The position numbers were made by a program, and so were the translations under genes. Below, one piece after another: positions 37,275 through 50,329 of a stretch of DNA of 64,000 nt. Each line of letters begins with the position of its first letter. Positions within the stretch are counted from its first letter, which is position 1. Source of the stretch: Stromatinia cepivora. Taxonomy: Eukaryota > Ascomycota > Leotiomycetes > Helotiales > Sclerotiniaceae. The stretch covers positions 620,001 to 684,000 of the forward strand of contig RCTD01000015.1 in assembly GCA_014898415.1 (NCBI GenBank), read 5' to 3'. The notes below the pieces were generated by a model that was not told the origin of the DNA, did no database searches, and was given only the letters and a program-made list of their open reading frames with translations.

Positions 37275-38076
37275 AATAACAATTTATATAATTCGTGAAT
37301 GAATATGCAAGGCGATTATAAATAGATGTCAATTAAGAATTAATGTAATATATAAATCTGAAATGATCCTGGTATTCTTAAAATAGAGAAGAATTTGAAT
37401 ATATATAAATCGCAAATTTCTCTTAATCTTCGGCTTGCTACCTGCGATATTCTTCAAAATCAAGATTTTGAACAATAAAAAGAAAGTTTTCCATCAAAAG
37501 AATACAGATAAATAATCGATTCTACAATGTAGCAATTGAGAATACATATAGTTATTAAACTATAATATATTGATCATAATAGCGAAATAAAATGAATGAA
37601 TTTTTAAAGGTATATAGATCCCCTCTTTATATTTTCGTTTTTGTTTTAATCAAGTTTTTATTGATTATTATTATATCTAAGATTTCGAGGTTTAAAAAGA
37701 CTAAATAAGTGAATTTCAATCGTATTAGATAAACAATGGTTGAGAAGAAAGCTTTGAAAGAATCGAATACAAAAGAAGATTTCAATATTCCTTCAAAAGA
37801 TCAATAAATCGAGTAAAAAGAATTAATAAATCTAATATAGATAACAAACTAAAATATTGATCTCTAGGAATATAACTTAACTAAATCTGTTCTTAGAATG
37901 ATATATAATCATCTATTTCAGAAATTACTCCCCTTTATCGAAAGAATTACTATTCGTTATAATTAATTACCAATTATAAGTTCAAATAGTAATTTGGAGG
38001 TAGATTTCATTTTTAAATCTTATTATATAATTAAAAGGTTTTACTAATTCTATATTTGTAATTGTCGAAATAAAGG

Positions 38077-39230
38077 TTGCTTGATAAAAAAAAAAAAAGA
38101 GGAAATGTTTTTTCATTTAATAACAACAATCCATTCGATCTTTCGATATTGGGTTTTTCGGATGATAAATCAAATGAAGAAAAAAGAGAAAAAAGATTAT
38201 CGAAAGTTATTGGTTTTCTAATTAAAACAAAAGATAAAGGGAATCGTAAAGAAAAAAACGATTATTTATATATTCGATATATAAAATCGTTAATCATTAA
38301 AAGATATAATTTCTATAACGAATACTTTATTGATTCTTCCAAACCGAATAATTATCGATATTGGAATTATAATACTCATTTATATACTCCCTTACCGGTT
38401 TTCCTTTATCCTCTAACAAATTATTATATTATTATTCATCAACAAAATTCGAAAATAAATTCTTCGTTCATCCTTTATTTTTATAGTATATTGATCATTG
38501 ATTATATAATCCAAATAGGGATACAGAATTGTAATGAAGATAATATTGGAGATCGAGAAGAAGAGAGAAATTATTCTTTCATTTTTGTATTATTGTTTCC
38601 TTTCTCTTCGTTGTATTATTTATCGGAATCCTTGAAAGGCTGAACGGAAGAAATATATTATTATTTCGGAAAACGATAATAAGAATAAAAGAGAAAGAAT
38701 AATGAAAAAGAAGAAAAGAAAAGAATAGATAATATATCTAAAGAAAAGAGAAAAAAGGGATAATCCTTTAATTCCTATAGTACCGATAACACTAATAACT
38801 CCGGTTGCTTCAATTATTCTTTGTTCCTTGATTATTACAGATAATCTAAAGATTCTTTTATTTGAATTTCAAATTATTGAACTTAAAAAGAAACTTATTC
38901 TTTTTCGAGAACAAGAAAATAAAAAGCGAAGAAATGATCGGCCTTGATTATTTTTTGTTTCCTGATAAATATAGAATATATAAATTGAAATACATCATAG
39001 AAAAATATAATAATCTGAAATACCAAATAGGATTCATTCCATCTACACCAAAAGGAAAAAATACAAACTCCAGATTGTTATTATTCAAGCTCTATAATCG
39101 TCGTTACTCAAGCTTTATAATCCTATTGCTTATATCTTGTAGATTGAAAAGGGATCGGAAATATTCGAACTTTTATTTTATAAAGTTCTTGATGAGCCCA
39201 TCAATAGTCATATCAATAATCGGTAGATAG
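38077..39230 (+). CDS. antisense extra ORF region of element C2
   Basis: Frames 38077-38643 (188 codons) and 38862-39230 (122 codons), opposite to C2 pol and between RNase H and the 3' LTR. The first has a charged region (KSNEEKREKRLSKVIGFLI, KRYNFYNEYFIDS) followed by two hydrophobic segments (about SSFILYFYSILIIDYIIQI and YSFIFVLLFPFSSLYYL). The second corresponds to the C1 frame 31946-32314 with substitutions such as Asp to Asn, Glu to Lys and Cys to Tyr, as RIP gives. A 188-codon frame without a stop is the longest in the island, although low GC and low stop density in this phase could explain it. Confidence 0.4.
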
Positions 39231-42200
39231 ATTATATAAAAATTCCTTTTTGAATATTCTTAATATAATTATATATTTTGGATATCGATATAATATAATT
39301 TCATAATGATCCGTTTGTTCTCATCAACTACTAATCTGATCGCTTACTGGTTGTCACAGAAAATCGTTACAAACTCTTTCACTACTAAATCGATCTTTTT
39401 TAAGAAATATAAGATTGCTATAGTTTCTTTTGATATATACTCGACTCCGAGAAACTTTATTTTGATAATCGAAATAATTATAGTATCTTATTTGGATATT
39501 TTCTATACAATTAAATTATCGAAAAAGAATATAATATATTTTTGGGATGATCAACAAATATCTGGATTATCTACAAAAGAAATATCTAAGAAAACAAAAA
39601 GTTATAGTATTTGATTATTGCTATATTGAATCATAAGATATTTTATATTTTATAGATATTATAAACAATAATCAATAGCTTTTATATAATCGTTCGATGA
39701 ATTAATCAAATAGTAATTCAATTACGAAACAGCGAATAATATATCCATTCTTATAATGATTGCAGTATATAATATTGAATTCATTTTCTTTTGATATATT
39801 TTTATAATATATATAGAAGCTTGACTCTGATTTTTCCGAAATATTATTATCAAGAACGATATATTTGCTATCTCATTTGTTGCTTTGAATTTTTTAGTAA
39901 TCTTCTTAATATATATATTATAAACTAATTACAACTTTTTTTTGAATCGATTATAAAGTATATGTATACCCAGAAATTATTTAGTGTTTCCTAGGTTTCA
40001 TAGTTTATATATAGCTTTGATTCCTTTGATGATCTTTGTAATAACTAATTCGTTTTTTTTATAATAAATGATCTAAACATTATCTACAAAGAAAAGAATT
40101 ATAATAATATATTCTGGATTAATATATAAATACGATTCCTCCTTGTATTATACCAATTCTAATTTCTCAAACATCCAAATGAAATCCCTAAACCATATAA
40201 TTGAGGAATCTTATAGATTGTTGGATTTTGGATTATATCGTATATCTAAGCATGGGACTATACTATAATGGGATTAGCCTGCATATAATTCTACCGAATC
40301 ACATAACCTATATAATAGCTTCTAGCCAGATAACCTTAGAATAATAAGGCTTTTCCACCCACTCAATATAACTTGTTAACAAATTATGAACCCGGATTCT
40401 GTATATCACTACATAATTTAGGATTAATCTTCCGGAATGAAAGATCAAATCTTCAATAAATCCAATAGAATAGATAAACAAAGTCGATACAACTGAACAG
40501 GGAAACTTGTTATACTAAATACAATCGACAAAATGAAGAATAATTTGTATAGTAGGTAAATAGGGGAACCCGTTATATTAAATACATTTGTAGAGTAAGA
40601 TTGAATAAAATCATAAACTATTCAGTGGATAAACGGGGAAACCTGTTATATTAAATATATTAACAAAATTGAATCTTAATAATACAGTTAATATAGGAGA
40701 GCCCATTTTAGAAATTATTTAAACAAAAGATACCATTTTTTTACATCCTTTTTTTCAACAATTCGAAAGTCAACCGATTCCCTTGATATCTTTTTTCTCT
40801 TTCGGAAGCCTTTTTACCTTATATCGATGACAACGATAAAAAATAAGCATTTTACAAAGCAAAGTAAGCCTTTCGAAACCTTTCCAAAACAAAATTTGAA
40901 TATTTCTGTTCCTTGAATATCTTCGATCCTTATACAATTAATAAATTCCTTATAGAAAACCTAATAAAAATATTAAAGATTATATTTCTAGTATAATTTT
41001 TAGGGGAACTATAAAACCCATATTTGTTTTCGTTTTAAATATTTTGGGGATTCATCTTTAAGATCCATTACATCCTTTTGTTCAGCCTTAAATAATTATA
41101 GATTTATTTTGCTTTTTGATTTCATTGAAATAAACTTATCAGTAAAATTTAAGACAATCTTAAATTTTGCTTTTGGTACAGATTCAGGGTCTGCAAAAAT
41201 TGATTCTTGAACTGGAACCTTTAAAATGATGAATTCGATATCTGTAATATCCTTGAAATTTATTGCATTTGTATTGGAAAGATATTACTGTTTTTTGTTT
41301 TGAAGAATAGCGTTTCCGTTTTGGGGGAGTATTTTTTATATTCTTTTTAGGGATTCTTTATTAGTATTCAATTCTTTTTTCGATCATTACCCCTTTATAT
41401 TGTTATTGATATCTTTGATATCTTCTTGTTCTTTTTTTTATGGTTATGGTCGCCAACTTTGTTATCTTTTGATACATTGTTTATTATATATTATTTCAAT
41501 ATCACTTTATTTTTACCCCTAAATCAATATTATTTTATTGTATTTTTATATTCAATGTTTATAATGATAATTACATTAATGATTATAAAAAAGAAAAAGA
41601 GTATCCTTGATAAAGAAATTGGAGATGGAATTGGAGGCGATTATAAAAAAAGTTGGAAGTGGAATCAGAAGAGAAGATTATATACCGGAAGATATATAGG
41701 GTGATATACTAAAAAGAGTGAACGATTATATTAATAATAAAAGGATATATATCTAAATAAAAGGAGTATTAGGTTCCGTTATATAATATATAGAAATCAT
41801 TAAATACTTAATTAAATATAATACTAAAAATCAACAGATACCATAATTTCCTAAAGCCGGTAACAGTTTATCAATTAGTATATAAAGATTATTAATATCT
41901 AAATAAATATAATATTAAAGATCAATAAATATAATGATTTTCTGGAGTAAGAGCTATTAATTAATAATCTATTAATTATTCTGATTGATAACTAATTATA
42001 TTTTTATTACAAAGGAAAGAGTTATGGGTATAATTCTATAAAATATACTATTCTATTAAAAAGAGGTGTCTATACTGCAGTGTAGGACTAAAGATTCTAA
42101 TCCAATATAGTTGAAGGATTGGGAGTAGGAAAGATGGATTTCCTTTAATTTTTATTATGAAAAGAGAGGTATTGATTATTCTTTAAAGATTATTATATTA

Positions 42201-45200
42201 TTGTAAAGCGATTATTTTATTCGAATCTTGTTAGATCTTGGGTCTTAAAAAATCTAGCAAAGGAATAATCATTCAATGCTATTAGCTTTCTATTTTCAGG
42301 CTAACGTTGTTTAGCTCGATTTAAACCAATTGTGATATTTATAGTTTAGCCTTTTCTACTTTTATATATATTACGCTTCTGGGGGAGTGTTGGATTTTGG
42401 ATTATACTGTATATCTAAGTATGGGACTATATTATAATGGGATTAGCCTGCATGTGATTCTACCGAATCATACAATCTGTATAATAGCTTCTAGCCAGAT
42501 AATCTTAGAATAATAAGGCTTTTCCACCCACTCAATATGACTTGTTAACATAGATTATATAAAGTTCGATCGATTATAATATTTTTATTTAGGATTTTAT
42601 ATCTATTAAGTAGATAGTATACAATTGGAATACCGGAAGAATTATATAAAATATTAACAAAGGTATTGATTATATTGTATTATTTTGTTTCGAGATTATA
42701 TTTAATAATGATTGTTATTATGATTCGGAATAATCGGTCTGTTAATATAGTGATATAAATAATCTTAATAGTACTCTTAATTTGAAGATCTTTTTGTATT
42801 ACTAAATATAAATAACAATGAATAATTAAACCTTGATTATTGTATTTATATATAAATACCTATTGAAGGGGGATCGGTTTTGTAGGTTCCGATTCAGAAT
42901 CGATTTCACGCCAGATTTTCCTAACCTTAAGGTTATTAACTTTAAGATCGCAGTTCTATTTGAATCAATATTTTATTTGATGATCTTCTAATTGATAATA
43001 AAAACGAAGTAATTTTGGAATTGTAAATATATAAATTCGAAGAAATGATATTGTTTGTAATCTATTGATTATAAACCAAATAAAAAACAGTAATGGTTTT
43101 GCTTCAATTCTAACGATAATTATATTATAAATTATTACAAATTGAGAATACTCCTTTATATCATTTATTCCTTGTTAATTAAATCAGAATATAAAATAAA
43201 AGTTATTTAAACAAAATAATCCTATTGAATTTATTCTTTGAAATATAATAATTTCTATATAGGATCCAGTATTGAAATTATTCCTTTAATGATATTACTA
43301 TATATATAATTGCCTTTGTGTATATACTGATTACTTTGGGATACAAAAGCCAAATGATTCCCAAAAGAAAAGTAATTTTGAGTAATAATTATATAATTGA
43401 AATTCAAATGGATTGATTTAAGTCCTGGGTATTTCAATCCTTATAATACAAGTTTTCTTAGATATCTATTTGAAATCATGAATCTGTAAATCCTTTATAA
43501 ATCGATTAGATGAATATATAGGGCGCAGCAATCTTTGTAATGATTGGATTTCCTTTATGGAATATTTTGATTGATCATTTCAATATATATACTTTCTTTT
43601 GGAATATTGAGGTTGATCGATTGAAGTAATCTTTAAATCATTTTTATATATACCATAAAGAACTTCGATAATATAATCAATAAACTTATATTCTATATTC
43701 CTTATATCAATATATTCAGTAAAATCAGGATCTGTATTATTATTATAAATATTTCTTTGAATAGCATTAATATCTTTATTTATAAAATATAATTGCTTTT
43801 CAATAAAAGAATCGGTTTCTTCAGTTTCTTTAATAAAAGGATCAACCGATACTTATATATCTTCATTATATATCTTATCCTTATTATTTAAAAGATTAAA
43901 TGAATTGGATAATCTTAGATCAACTTCTTTATTTCCATTATCATCCCTTAAATCTATATCTACCCCCGAAATTAATTTGTTTGTAAATAATAGATTTGAA
44001 ATACGCTTAATAAATGAATCAAGGGCTTTTCGATCCATGAAAATAGATAAATAAATGAAGTCTTTATAATTATCCTTGTTTTAAATGATTGTTCTATTCA
44101 TTTCGATATAATTTTGTAGATCAAAGATTCTAATAAGCTGTTTAAGCTTTTCTATAATATGAATATCGATCATTCGATTAATGGAATCCATATAATAAAT
44201 GAATTCCTTATTAAACATTACGTTTCGAGTGATAATAACTTTATTGAGTTTGGATATCCATATACAGTAGATCAGTGTATTTGGGATATAACCCACTAAA
44301 TACCCAATATGTACTCGAGGATTGATTTTGTATCATTTCCTATTAATTCCAGTTTCTCTATTCTTATCCAAAAGGTAAATTTAGTATCCATATTTGTATA
44401 TTCCATTCTAATTGGGATAGAAATTGTTAAATATTTTCTCTGTGAATAGGAGATTATTTTTGCGAAGGTAATCACGAAATTATGTATCGAGCACTTTATT
44501 GGGCGATTTGAAGGATTTGGCTTTCAAAGGATTTATATTATATAAATAAATAGTAATTTATATTATTTCCATTTATAATTTATCTAATAAACCCGTTGTG
44601 ATTTATATTTTTATCTATTTTATAACTATTTCTTATCCTGTATGTTCTGATCCTCTATTGGGTTTATATATATGAAATAAGAATAACTCGAGTTTGATAT
44701 CTTCTTGCTTGATCTATTTCTTAAATAATATTGCTTCTATAATTCCAATAATAGATATATTATTATCCTACTTAATCATTACGATCGCTAAATCATACTT
44801 ATAATGAATTTAGGCTACAAAGTTTTGGATGATTGTAAATACTTTGTTATATGTTTTATAATAAATTGAATATAAAAAGATTTTATTATAATATATTTCT
44901 TTGATTAATAGAAGTCATGATATATTGTTATATTCTTTATCGAAATCAAAAAGATCCCATTGGATTTTGTAGAAAAGCCGAGATGGCTGGTGATCATTTA
45001 AAACGCGAGAAATGATTTGCTTTATATAAATACAAGTGTAATCAATGTAATTGGAATAAATAATACCTTTTATTTTGATATTTTGTATTACAAATATTAA
45101 ATATTCAAAAGCTTTCTTTTCCAAATATTCAAAGCGTTTATATTATATTTCATTTGTATCTTCTTTTAAAAGAAATGAATTACAAGAATAATGGAATGCT

Positions 45201-46200
45201 TTATTTATTTTTTTGTTTATTATTGGATATATTATAGAAGGATTGCTTATAGAAATAAATAAAAGAATATTCGAATAAATAGAAAATGATTTGTATTCTA
45301 AAAATACAAAATTTTCAGTATAAATGTATTAAACAATTATTATACTATTTGTATAATCTTTTTTACGAAAAGTATAATTATATCCTGAAAACTATAGGCC
45401 GGTTTTTTCTAATCGAGCTTTCAAAATGATATTGATATAAAAACCAGGGATGAATATTATATTGTTTAAGATTAGATCATTATTAAGGTAATCTTCTCTT
45501 TTGATAATCTTTTTGATAATATGAACCCTGTATCCTAAGATTTGGAAATTGAAAATATCTGCTTTTACAAAATCATTAAGATCGGATAATCGATATCAAT
45601 GATTATTCAACAAAGATATATCGTTCACAATATATATAATATTACAATTATCGAATAAGATATTATTGGATAGATGGTATATTTTCATTATTATAGAGTA
45701 TACCCTTGATTAATCGTATCGAGTATCCAAGATAATAATATTGATTGAAAATCCTGAAGGATCAATAGAACCTTTTATTCATTTCCTTTTAATCTAATCA
45801 AAATGAAATTGCTTTTATAAATACAATTTTGCTCGATTCCTAATTACTTATAGCTCGTTTTCGCTGAATACCCTTTTAAACAATGGATTAATCCTTTCGA
45901 TGAACACTAACTCTATAACTTTGCAATTATATATAGTATAATTATAATTAATTCTATTGTTCTATTCAGATTCAATTCTACAAAAACATTCCCAGATCTT
46001 CTTGATCCCTTGATTGTTTCCAAAATTGATACTCTTCTTATTCTTTTTAGATTTTTTATCATTTTGAGAAAAGATAAATATAGAATATATTCCTCTTTTA
46101 GCTTTTAAGGAAATAGAATCCTGGAAGATTAATCCTCCAAAAACATCTCCGAATTGTTTGAATGAAAAATTGGGTAATCCAAACTGATTATTTATTTCGA
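39170..46200 (-). pseudogene. element C2 gag-pol remnant
   Basis: Mirror copy of the C1 pol on the minus strand. A gag/protease region lies at about 45400-46200, including the mirror of the PGFHINII motif near 45430. A pre-integrase Cys-x2-(Cys) segment (DYTCIYIKQ) is in 44915-45124. The integrase C-terminal motif (KLNKVIITRNVMFNKEF) is in 44081-44296, with a further linker at 43853-44038. RT is interrupted by D2, and RNase H lies at about 39170-39500. Heavy nonsense load; inactive. Confidence 0.8.
40219..42550 (+). mobile_element. short LTR element D2, no enzyme domains
   Basis: 2332 bp. LTRs 40219-40381 and 42388-42550 (163 bp each); perfect 5-bp duplication TAGAT (40214-40218, 42551-42555). 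A primer-site-like ATTATGAACCCGGATTC follows the 5' LTR, and GGGGGAG precedes the 3' LTR TGTTGG. It sits in C2 at the position equivalent to C1 about 30961 (RT), not at the D1 site, so D1 and D2 are independent insertions. Like D1, it carries the antisense fragment of element A pol (about 41050-41270). Confidence 0.92.
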
Positions 46201-47204
46201 TCTATATGATTATAGTATTTGCTTAAATTGAAAATATCCTAATACCAATAATTTATAGAAAAATATTGATAATAACTTTATTCTATACTTCAATAATCTT
46301 GTATACAAAAGCTTTAATATAGGCTATAATTCAATTCCTATATTATTTGATAGAGTCGGTTTTACCAAACAAGGCTTGCACTAAAACAGACCGATATTCT
46401 TATAGTATTACAAACTTGACAATAATTATTATAGATGTAAATTTCTTTTTGAATATATTAATGATCATCTTGAATAAAAGAGCTATAATACTCTGATTAA
46501 AAATGAATAACTTTATAAAGTATATTTGATCAATTAATGATTCAATCCATTCGTAAATGTTCCTGAAAGCTTTGTAATTCTATATATATTCTTATTATCG
46601 ATATCGATACTCTAATTGGAGAAAAACAAACTTGAAGAAGATTTCTTGGAAGATGATTGAGAATAGAATAATGAATCTATTAAGAATGAATCCCGATATA
46701 TTATCATCAGAATCTTTCATTTTTATATCTTCATTAATATTTTCTTTAAATTGAATTACTACAAGATATTTTAAGAATTCCTTTTGGTATTGAATTTGTT
46801 TCTTTTGATTATATTTAATTTAAAGATTGATAATAAAAGATAAAACAGATGATTTGATTGAGAACCAATCGATTTAAATATGGATAGATTCATTCATCAA
46901 ATCGAAGTTTGAAATGAATATCGCTGATATAGAAACAAACAGATCGTTTTCTGGATTGACTGAATCCCAGATTCCTTGAATTTGATATTTATTTTTCAAG
47001 TATAGATACTATTTCGGTTATTAAATACAGATTATAAAAAGAAAATCGTTTTGATCTTTTGTTATATTGAATAAAGATAACTGAATTGATATAAATATTG
47101 AATTATAAATGAAATAGGAATAATATTTTAAGAATGATTCTTTGAATACTTAATAATTATTGGATAAAAAGTTATATAGATTTAAAAATTACCGGACTTA
47201 TAAT

Positions 47205-47513
47205 TATCACGGGATAATATGATTATATAGCATTTTCAGGGATCAAGGAATAAATGGTATATATGATTAATAAAGTAAAAGAATTGAATAATTTGTTTTT
47301 GATTATATAAATCAAGAGCTATATATATAGAACAAATGAATAGTTATCTAATCGATATATACTTTAATTAGATTAGATCTTTGTTTATTAATATATCAAG
47401 ATCATCTTATCAATTAATGGATTGATAAGGGCTAGTAGATCCTTCATTCCGATTGGAAAGCATACGCTTTGATCCTTCATAAGATACAGGGGATCACAGG
47501 GCTTTCCGTGACA
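47205..47513 (-). repeat. 5' LTR of C2
   Basis: 309 bp. It keeps a perfect outer TGTCACGG terminus (reads CCGTGACA at 47506-47513 on the plus strand), showing the unmutated end of the family. Confidence 0.9.
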
Positions 47514-48610
47514 TATATAAAAAAAGAATTCTAATTCGAGTTCGATAAAAGTAAAGTTATTATTATTTCGAACTTATAATCAATATTTATTTAACTATTG
47601 ATTTTTAAAAAAACTATTAAAAGTATTCTAACTAAATTACAGTCCCCTCCACTTATATTAGTCGATCTCCAATTTTATATCAAAAACAGTTAAAATATAT
47701 AATCTTCACTTGAATATTTTGATATAATAGAAAATTGACCAAATAAACTCTTTTATAATTTTGATTATTTATATATAAAAGATTATATATAATGAATTTC
47801 GAAACCCTAAAAATTTATTGATTGAATAATAATAGTTTTAAATTGAAACTTTTATTTTTCTTAATTTTCCTAGCAAAAATCAGATTAAATTTACTTTATT
47901 AATTTTCTATTTTGATTATATAATCTAGAAAAATCGTAAAAATAAATTTTAAATTTTTGATTATTAGATTAGATCGAAATATTTGAAATTATGAATTTGA
48001 AGGATCTTTTTATTATTATTATAAATATAATTATTTGTTAAAGTAGATGAGTTTTGGTATTAAAAAGCCTTTCGACTAGTATAAGTGGTCTAGTACTATA
48101 TAATCGAATAATCGAGGCTCCGATCCAAGTTTGAATACTATTATGAATTTTGAAAGTCTTTAATTGATATTATTACAAAGTTATATATCGAAAAGAAATA
48201 ATTCTAAATATAAAATAGTTTAAACTTTAGCGATTTATATAACTTTTTTTAAAAAAAATAATTATATTAATTATCAATAGTTATTAAACGAAATATCAAA
48301 AATTAAAAAGTTATTATTCGAGATATTTATTATAAATTTTCTTTTTGCAATTGATTCAAAAAGAGAAACTATAAAAAGAAATTGAATTCGGATTAATAAT
48401 AATTAAAAAAAATTAAAAATTAAAAGAATTTAATTTAAAATTAATAAAAACTCAATTTAAATTTAAAAACTTGAAGAATAAAAATTTCTTTATGAATATT
48501 TCAGATTTTGAAGAATATAATTTAAAGAATATAAACTATTTATTAATTCATTTTGGATCTATTTTTTTTTTAATAAGATCATTATATTCTTCATTTTTAC
48601 GATAGATATA
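47514..48610. other. right margin of the AT island
   Basis: 1.1 kb of very AT-rich sequence without LTRs or recognisable protein fragments, apart from a tRNA-like relic near 48.1 kb. Composition returns to normal at about 48610. Confidence 0.6.
48072..48142 (+). tRNA. degenerate tRNA-like relic
   Basis: TAGTATAAGTGGTCTAGTAC at 48077-48096 resembles a tRNA A-box/D-arm, and AAGTTTGAATACT at 48127-48139 resembles a RIP-changed T-arm (GGTTCGAATCC type) at about the right spacing. No convincing acceptor or anticodon stem could be folded by eye, so it is probably a mutated tRNA gene or SINE head, not a functional tRNA. Confidence 0.3.
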
Positions 48611-48891
48611 TATAGGAACGATTTCTAGCTTCCTTAGGCCTAAGGCTGTCATCTCACCAAATGCACAAGGTTTACTAGAGTGCCTTAATGAGGACTACTA
48701 TCGCATCGCCCCCAAAAGAAAAGGCGGGGCTGCAGTACAGGAGGGCTTACTGCGTATCCAGAAAATATGGAGGGATTCCTACTATTTTGATTGTTGATGA
48801 GTATAACTAATCAACTACAGTAGCGAATTTCGAATCAACTTTCCTCTCTCTTATCTATTCTAAGACGTTCAATCAAATACGAGACGTCAAT

Positions 48892-50190
48892 ATGTCTATG
48901 TCTTCTCTGCTTTCGACGCCGCTACCTCCTGACGTGAGTTTGAAATCACAAGTAGTCGATGAGCTTATCCCTGGGACCGTATTACCAGTAGTCGCTGTGT
49001 CGCTACGGTTTTGGTCACGTTACGTCAATTCTACAGTGGATAAAAAGTCGAGATTTTGGTGGGACGACTGGCTCGTTCTTATCGCGCTAGTGAGTTTATC
49101 TCCAGTTGTAACGGTTTTGTTCTTCGAAGATTGTTAATTGAGCAATAGCCCCTCTGCATGGCACAAAATGCAATTATTTTGTATTGGACTAGCATCGGTC
49201 TCGGGCGACATCTGGTTTACATACGACCCGATGACATTGAAACTGGCCTCATAATTCTCTTCATTAATTATTTCTTCTGGCCCATCGGAGTTACACTAGC
49301 AAAGTTTTCGGTTCTCTGTTTGTACGCTCGCATTTTCAACATCAACGCTACTTTTCGACTTGCTCTCTGGGTCACTGGAGCTATCAATCTTGCCTGGACA
49401 TTTTTTGTTATGATATCGGGCATTTTCCAATGCAATCCTGTTGAGAAAGCATGGAAACCTCTAATTCCGGGTCACTGCATTGACTTTTACGCTTGGTATA
49501 TTACAATCGCGGCTACAAGCTTTTTTGTGGACTTGATCGTTTTGATTTTGCCTATGCCGCTGCTCTTCAAGTTGAGATTAAGACTACCGAGAAAGATCTT
49601 GGTTACATTGCTTTTCTTGCTTGGTTATACGTATGTGAAGCTCTAATGATTTATCTGTACTAACATATGATAGGGTTATTGCATTTTCGATAGGAAGACT
49701 CGTTATTATCAGGCAGATAGGACCTTCTTTCCACGTGGACTTAACGTGTAAGTATTGATACAATCACGCATTTCAGAAATTGCATCTAAACACCGCCGTA
49801 GATAACATGGTTCCACTCGGAAGATGGCTAGTCATCGAAACGCCGATGTGCATTGTCATTGTTTGTCTCCCTGCGATATTCTCGCTCATTAGGCGGCTCA
49901 TGAAGAACGGGCCTTCATCACTCTTCACTTCGAAATCCTATGACTCTCAAAATACTTCTGTCACGAGTCGCCAGTATAAAAAATGCACGACTGGAGATAC
50001 ACAGAGCATGACTCGTATACATGGAAGAGACCTTGAGAACTCTGTGAACGGGAGCAGCGTTTCTGATGTTAATGAGGGAAATGAGTGTTATGCTATGGCC
50101 ACTGTTAATACAAGTGGCAGCTCAAAACAAACAGAAGTAAAACAACACATTTTACTCAATAATTTATGCAGAGTAGATGAAGGGAAATAG
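48892..50190 (+). CDS. PTH11-like receptor (fungal rhodopsin-domain integral membrane protein)
   Basis: Four exons (48892-49089, 49149-49630, 49674-49747, 49802-50190), introns of 59, 43 and 54 bp, all GT..AG, keep one frame for 380 aa. Family landmarks appear in order: LRFWSRYV, FWWDDWLVLIAL (exon 1 end), GLGRHLVYI, LAKFSVLCLYARIF, FQCNPVEKAWKPLIPGHC, DLIVLILPMPLLFKLRL, K..VT.LFLLGY, DLTYNMVPLGRWLVIE and a last helix IVCLPAIFSLIRRL, then a polar Ser/Thr-rich cytoplasmic tail. Seven hydrophobic helices are expected. Relatives include the rice-blast Pth11 group of G-protein-coupled-receptor-like sensors, though many only share the rhodopsin_dom region and no CFEM domain is present. It looks undamaged even though the RIP island ends about 280 bp upstream. 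Confidence 0.9.
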
Positions 50191-50329
50191 CAAAGATGAT
50201 ATAGCTGGGAGACAGATTGGAAGAAATTTCTTTTGAATATGTACATTAGTTTTCTGCTTAGTGAATTGACTCTATTCGGATCCAGCGGAGATTGCAATCG
50301 GAAGAAAATCTGGAGAGCAGTATCTTGAC

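Larger units (their letters stand above)
36604..47513 (-). mobile_element. LTR retrotransposon C2 (minus strand), inverted relative to C1
   Basis: Two 309-bp LTRs in reverse orientation: 5' LTR at 47205-47513 and 3' LTR at 36604-36912. The purine tract GATCTAGGGGGTG (reverse of 36913-36925) abuts the 3' LTR and the primer-site region abuts the 5' LTR. It contains a solo C-LTR (36966-37274) and D2 (40219-42550). Its interior is a mirror image of C1, e.g. 45420-45600 matches 25620-25810 and 38862-39230 matches 31946-32314. The flanks (36599-36603 or 35871-35875 versus 47514-47518, TATAT) do not form a duplication, unlike every other element in the nest. Confidence 0.9.
17541..48610. other. AT-rich RIP-degraded retrotransposon island
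   Basis: About 31 kb of very AT-rich sequence with sharp borders. Repeat copies inside it differ almost only by C-to-T/G-to-A transitions, mainly CpA-to-TpA, and catalytic codons are changed accordingly (Cys to Tyr, Asp to Asn, Trp/Gln to stop). This is the classic RIP outcome. Contents are listed individually: copia elements A, C1 and C2, short elements D1 and D2, three solo C-LTRs and insert E. Stretches not explained by these (17541-18253, 18573-19226, 35595-35870, 47514-48610) are AT-rich with nothing recognisable, except a slightly GC-richer unique patch at 18573-18820. Confidence 0.92.

Noticed and set aside
23375..37279. CRISPR-like or centromeric satellite array
   Set aside because: The spaced 309-bp repeats are LTRs with inverted termini and 5-bp duplications at unrelated sites, not regularly spaced repeats.
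17541..48610. Mitochondrial insertion (numt) as explanation of the AT-rich block
   Set aside because: The block contains nested LTR elements with TSDs and transition-only divergence; no mitochondrial gene was seen.
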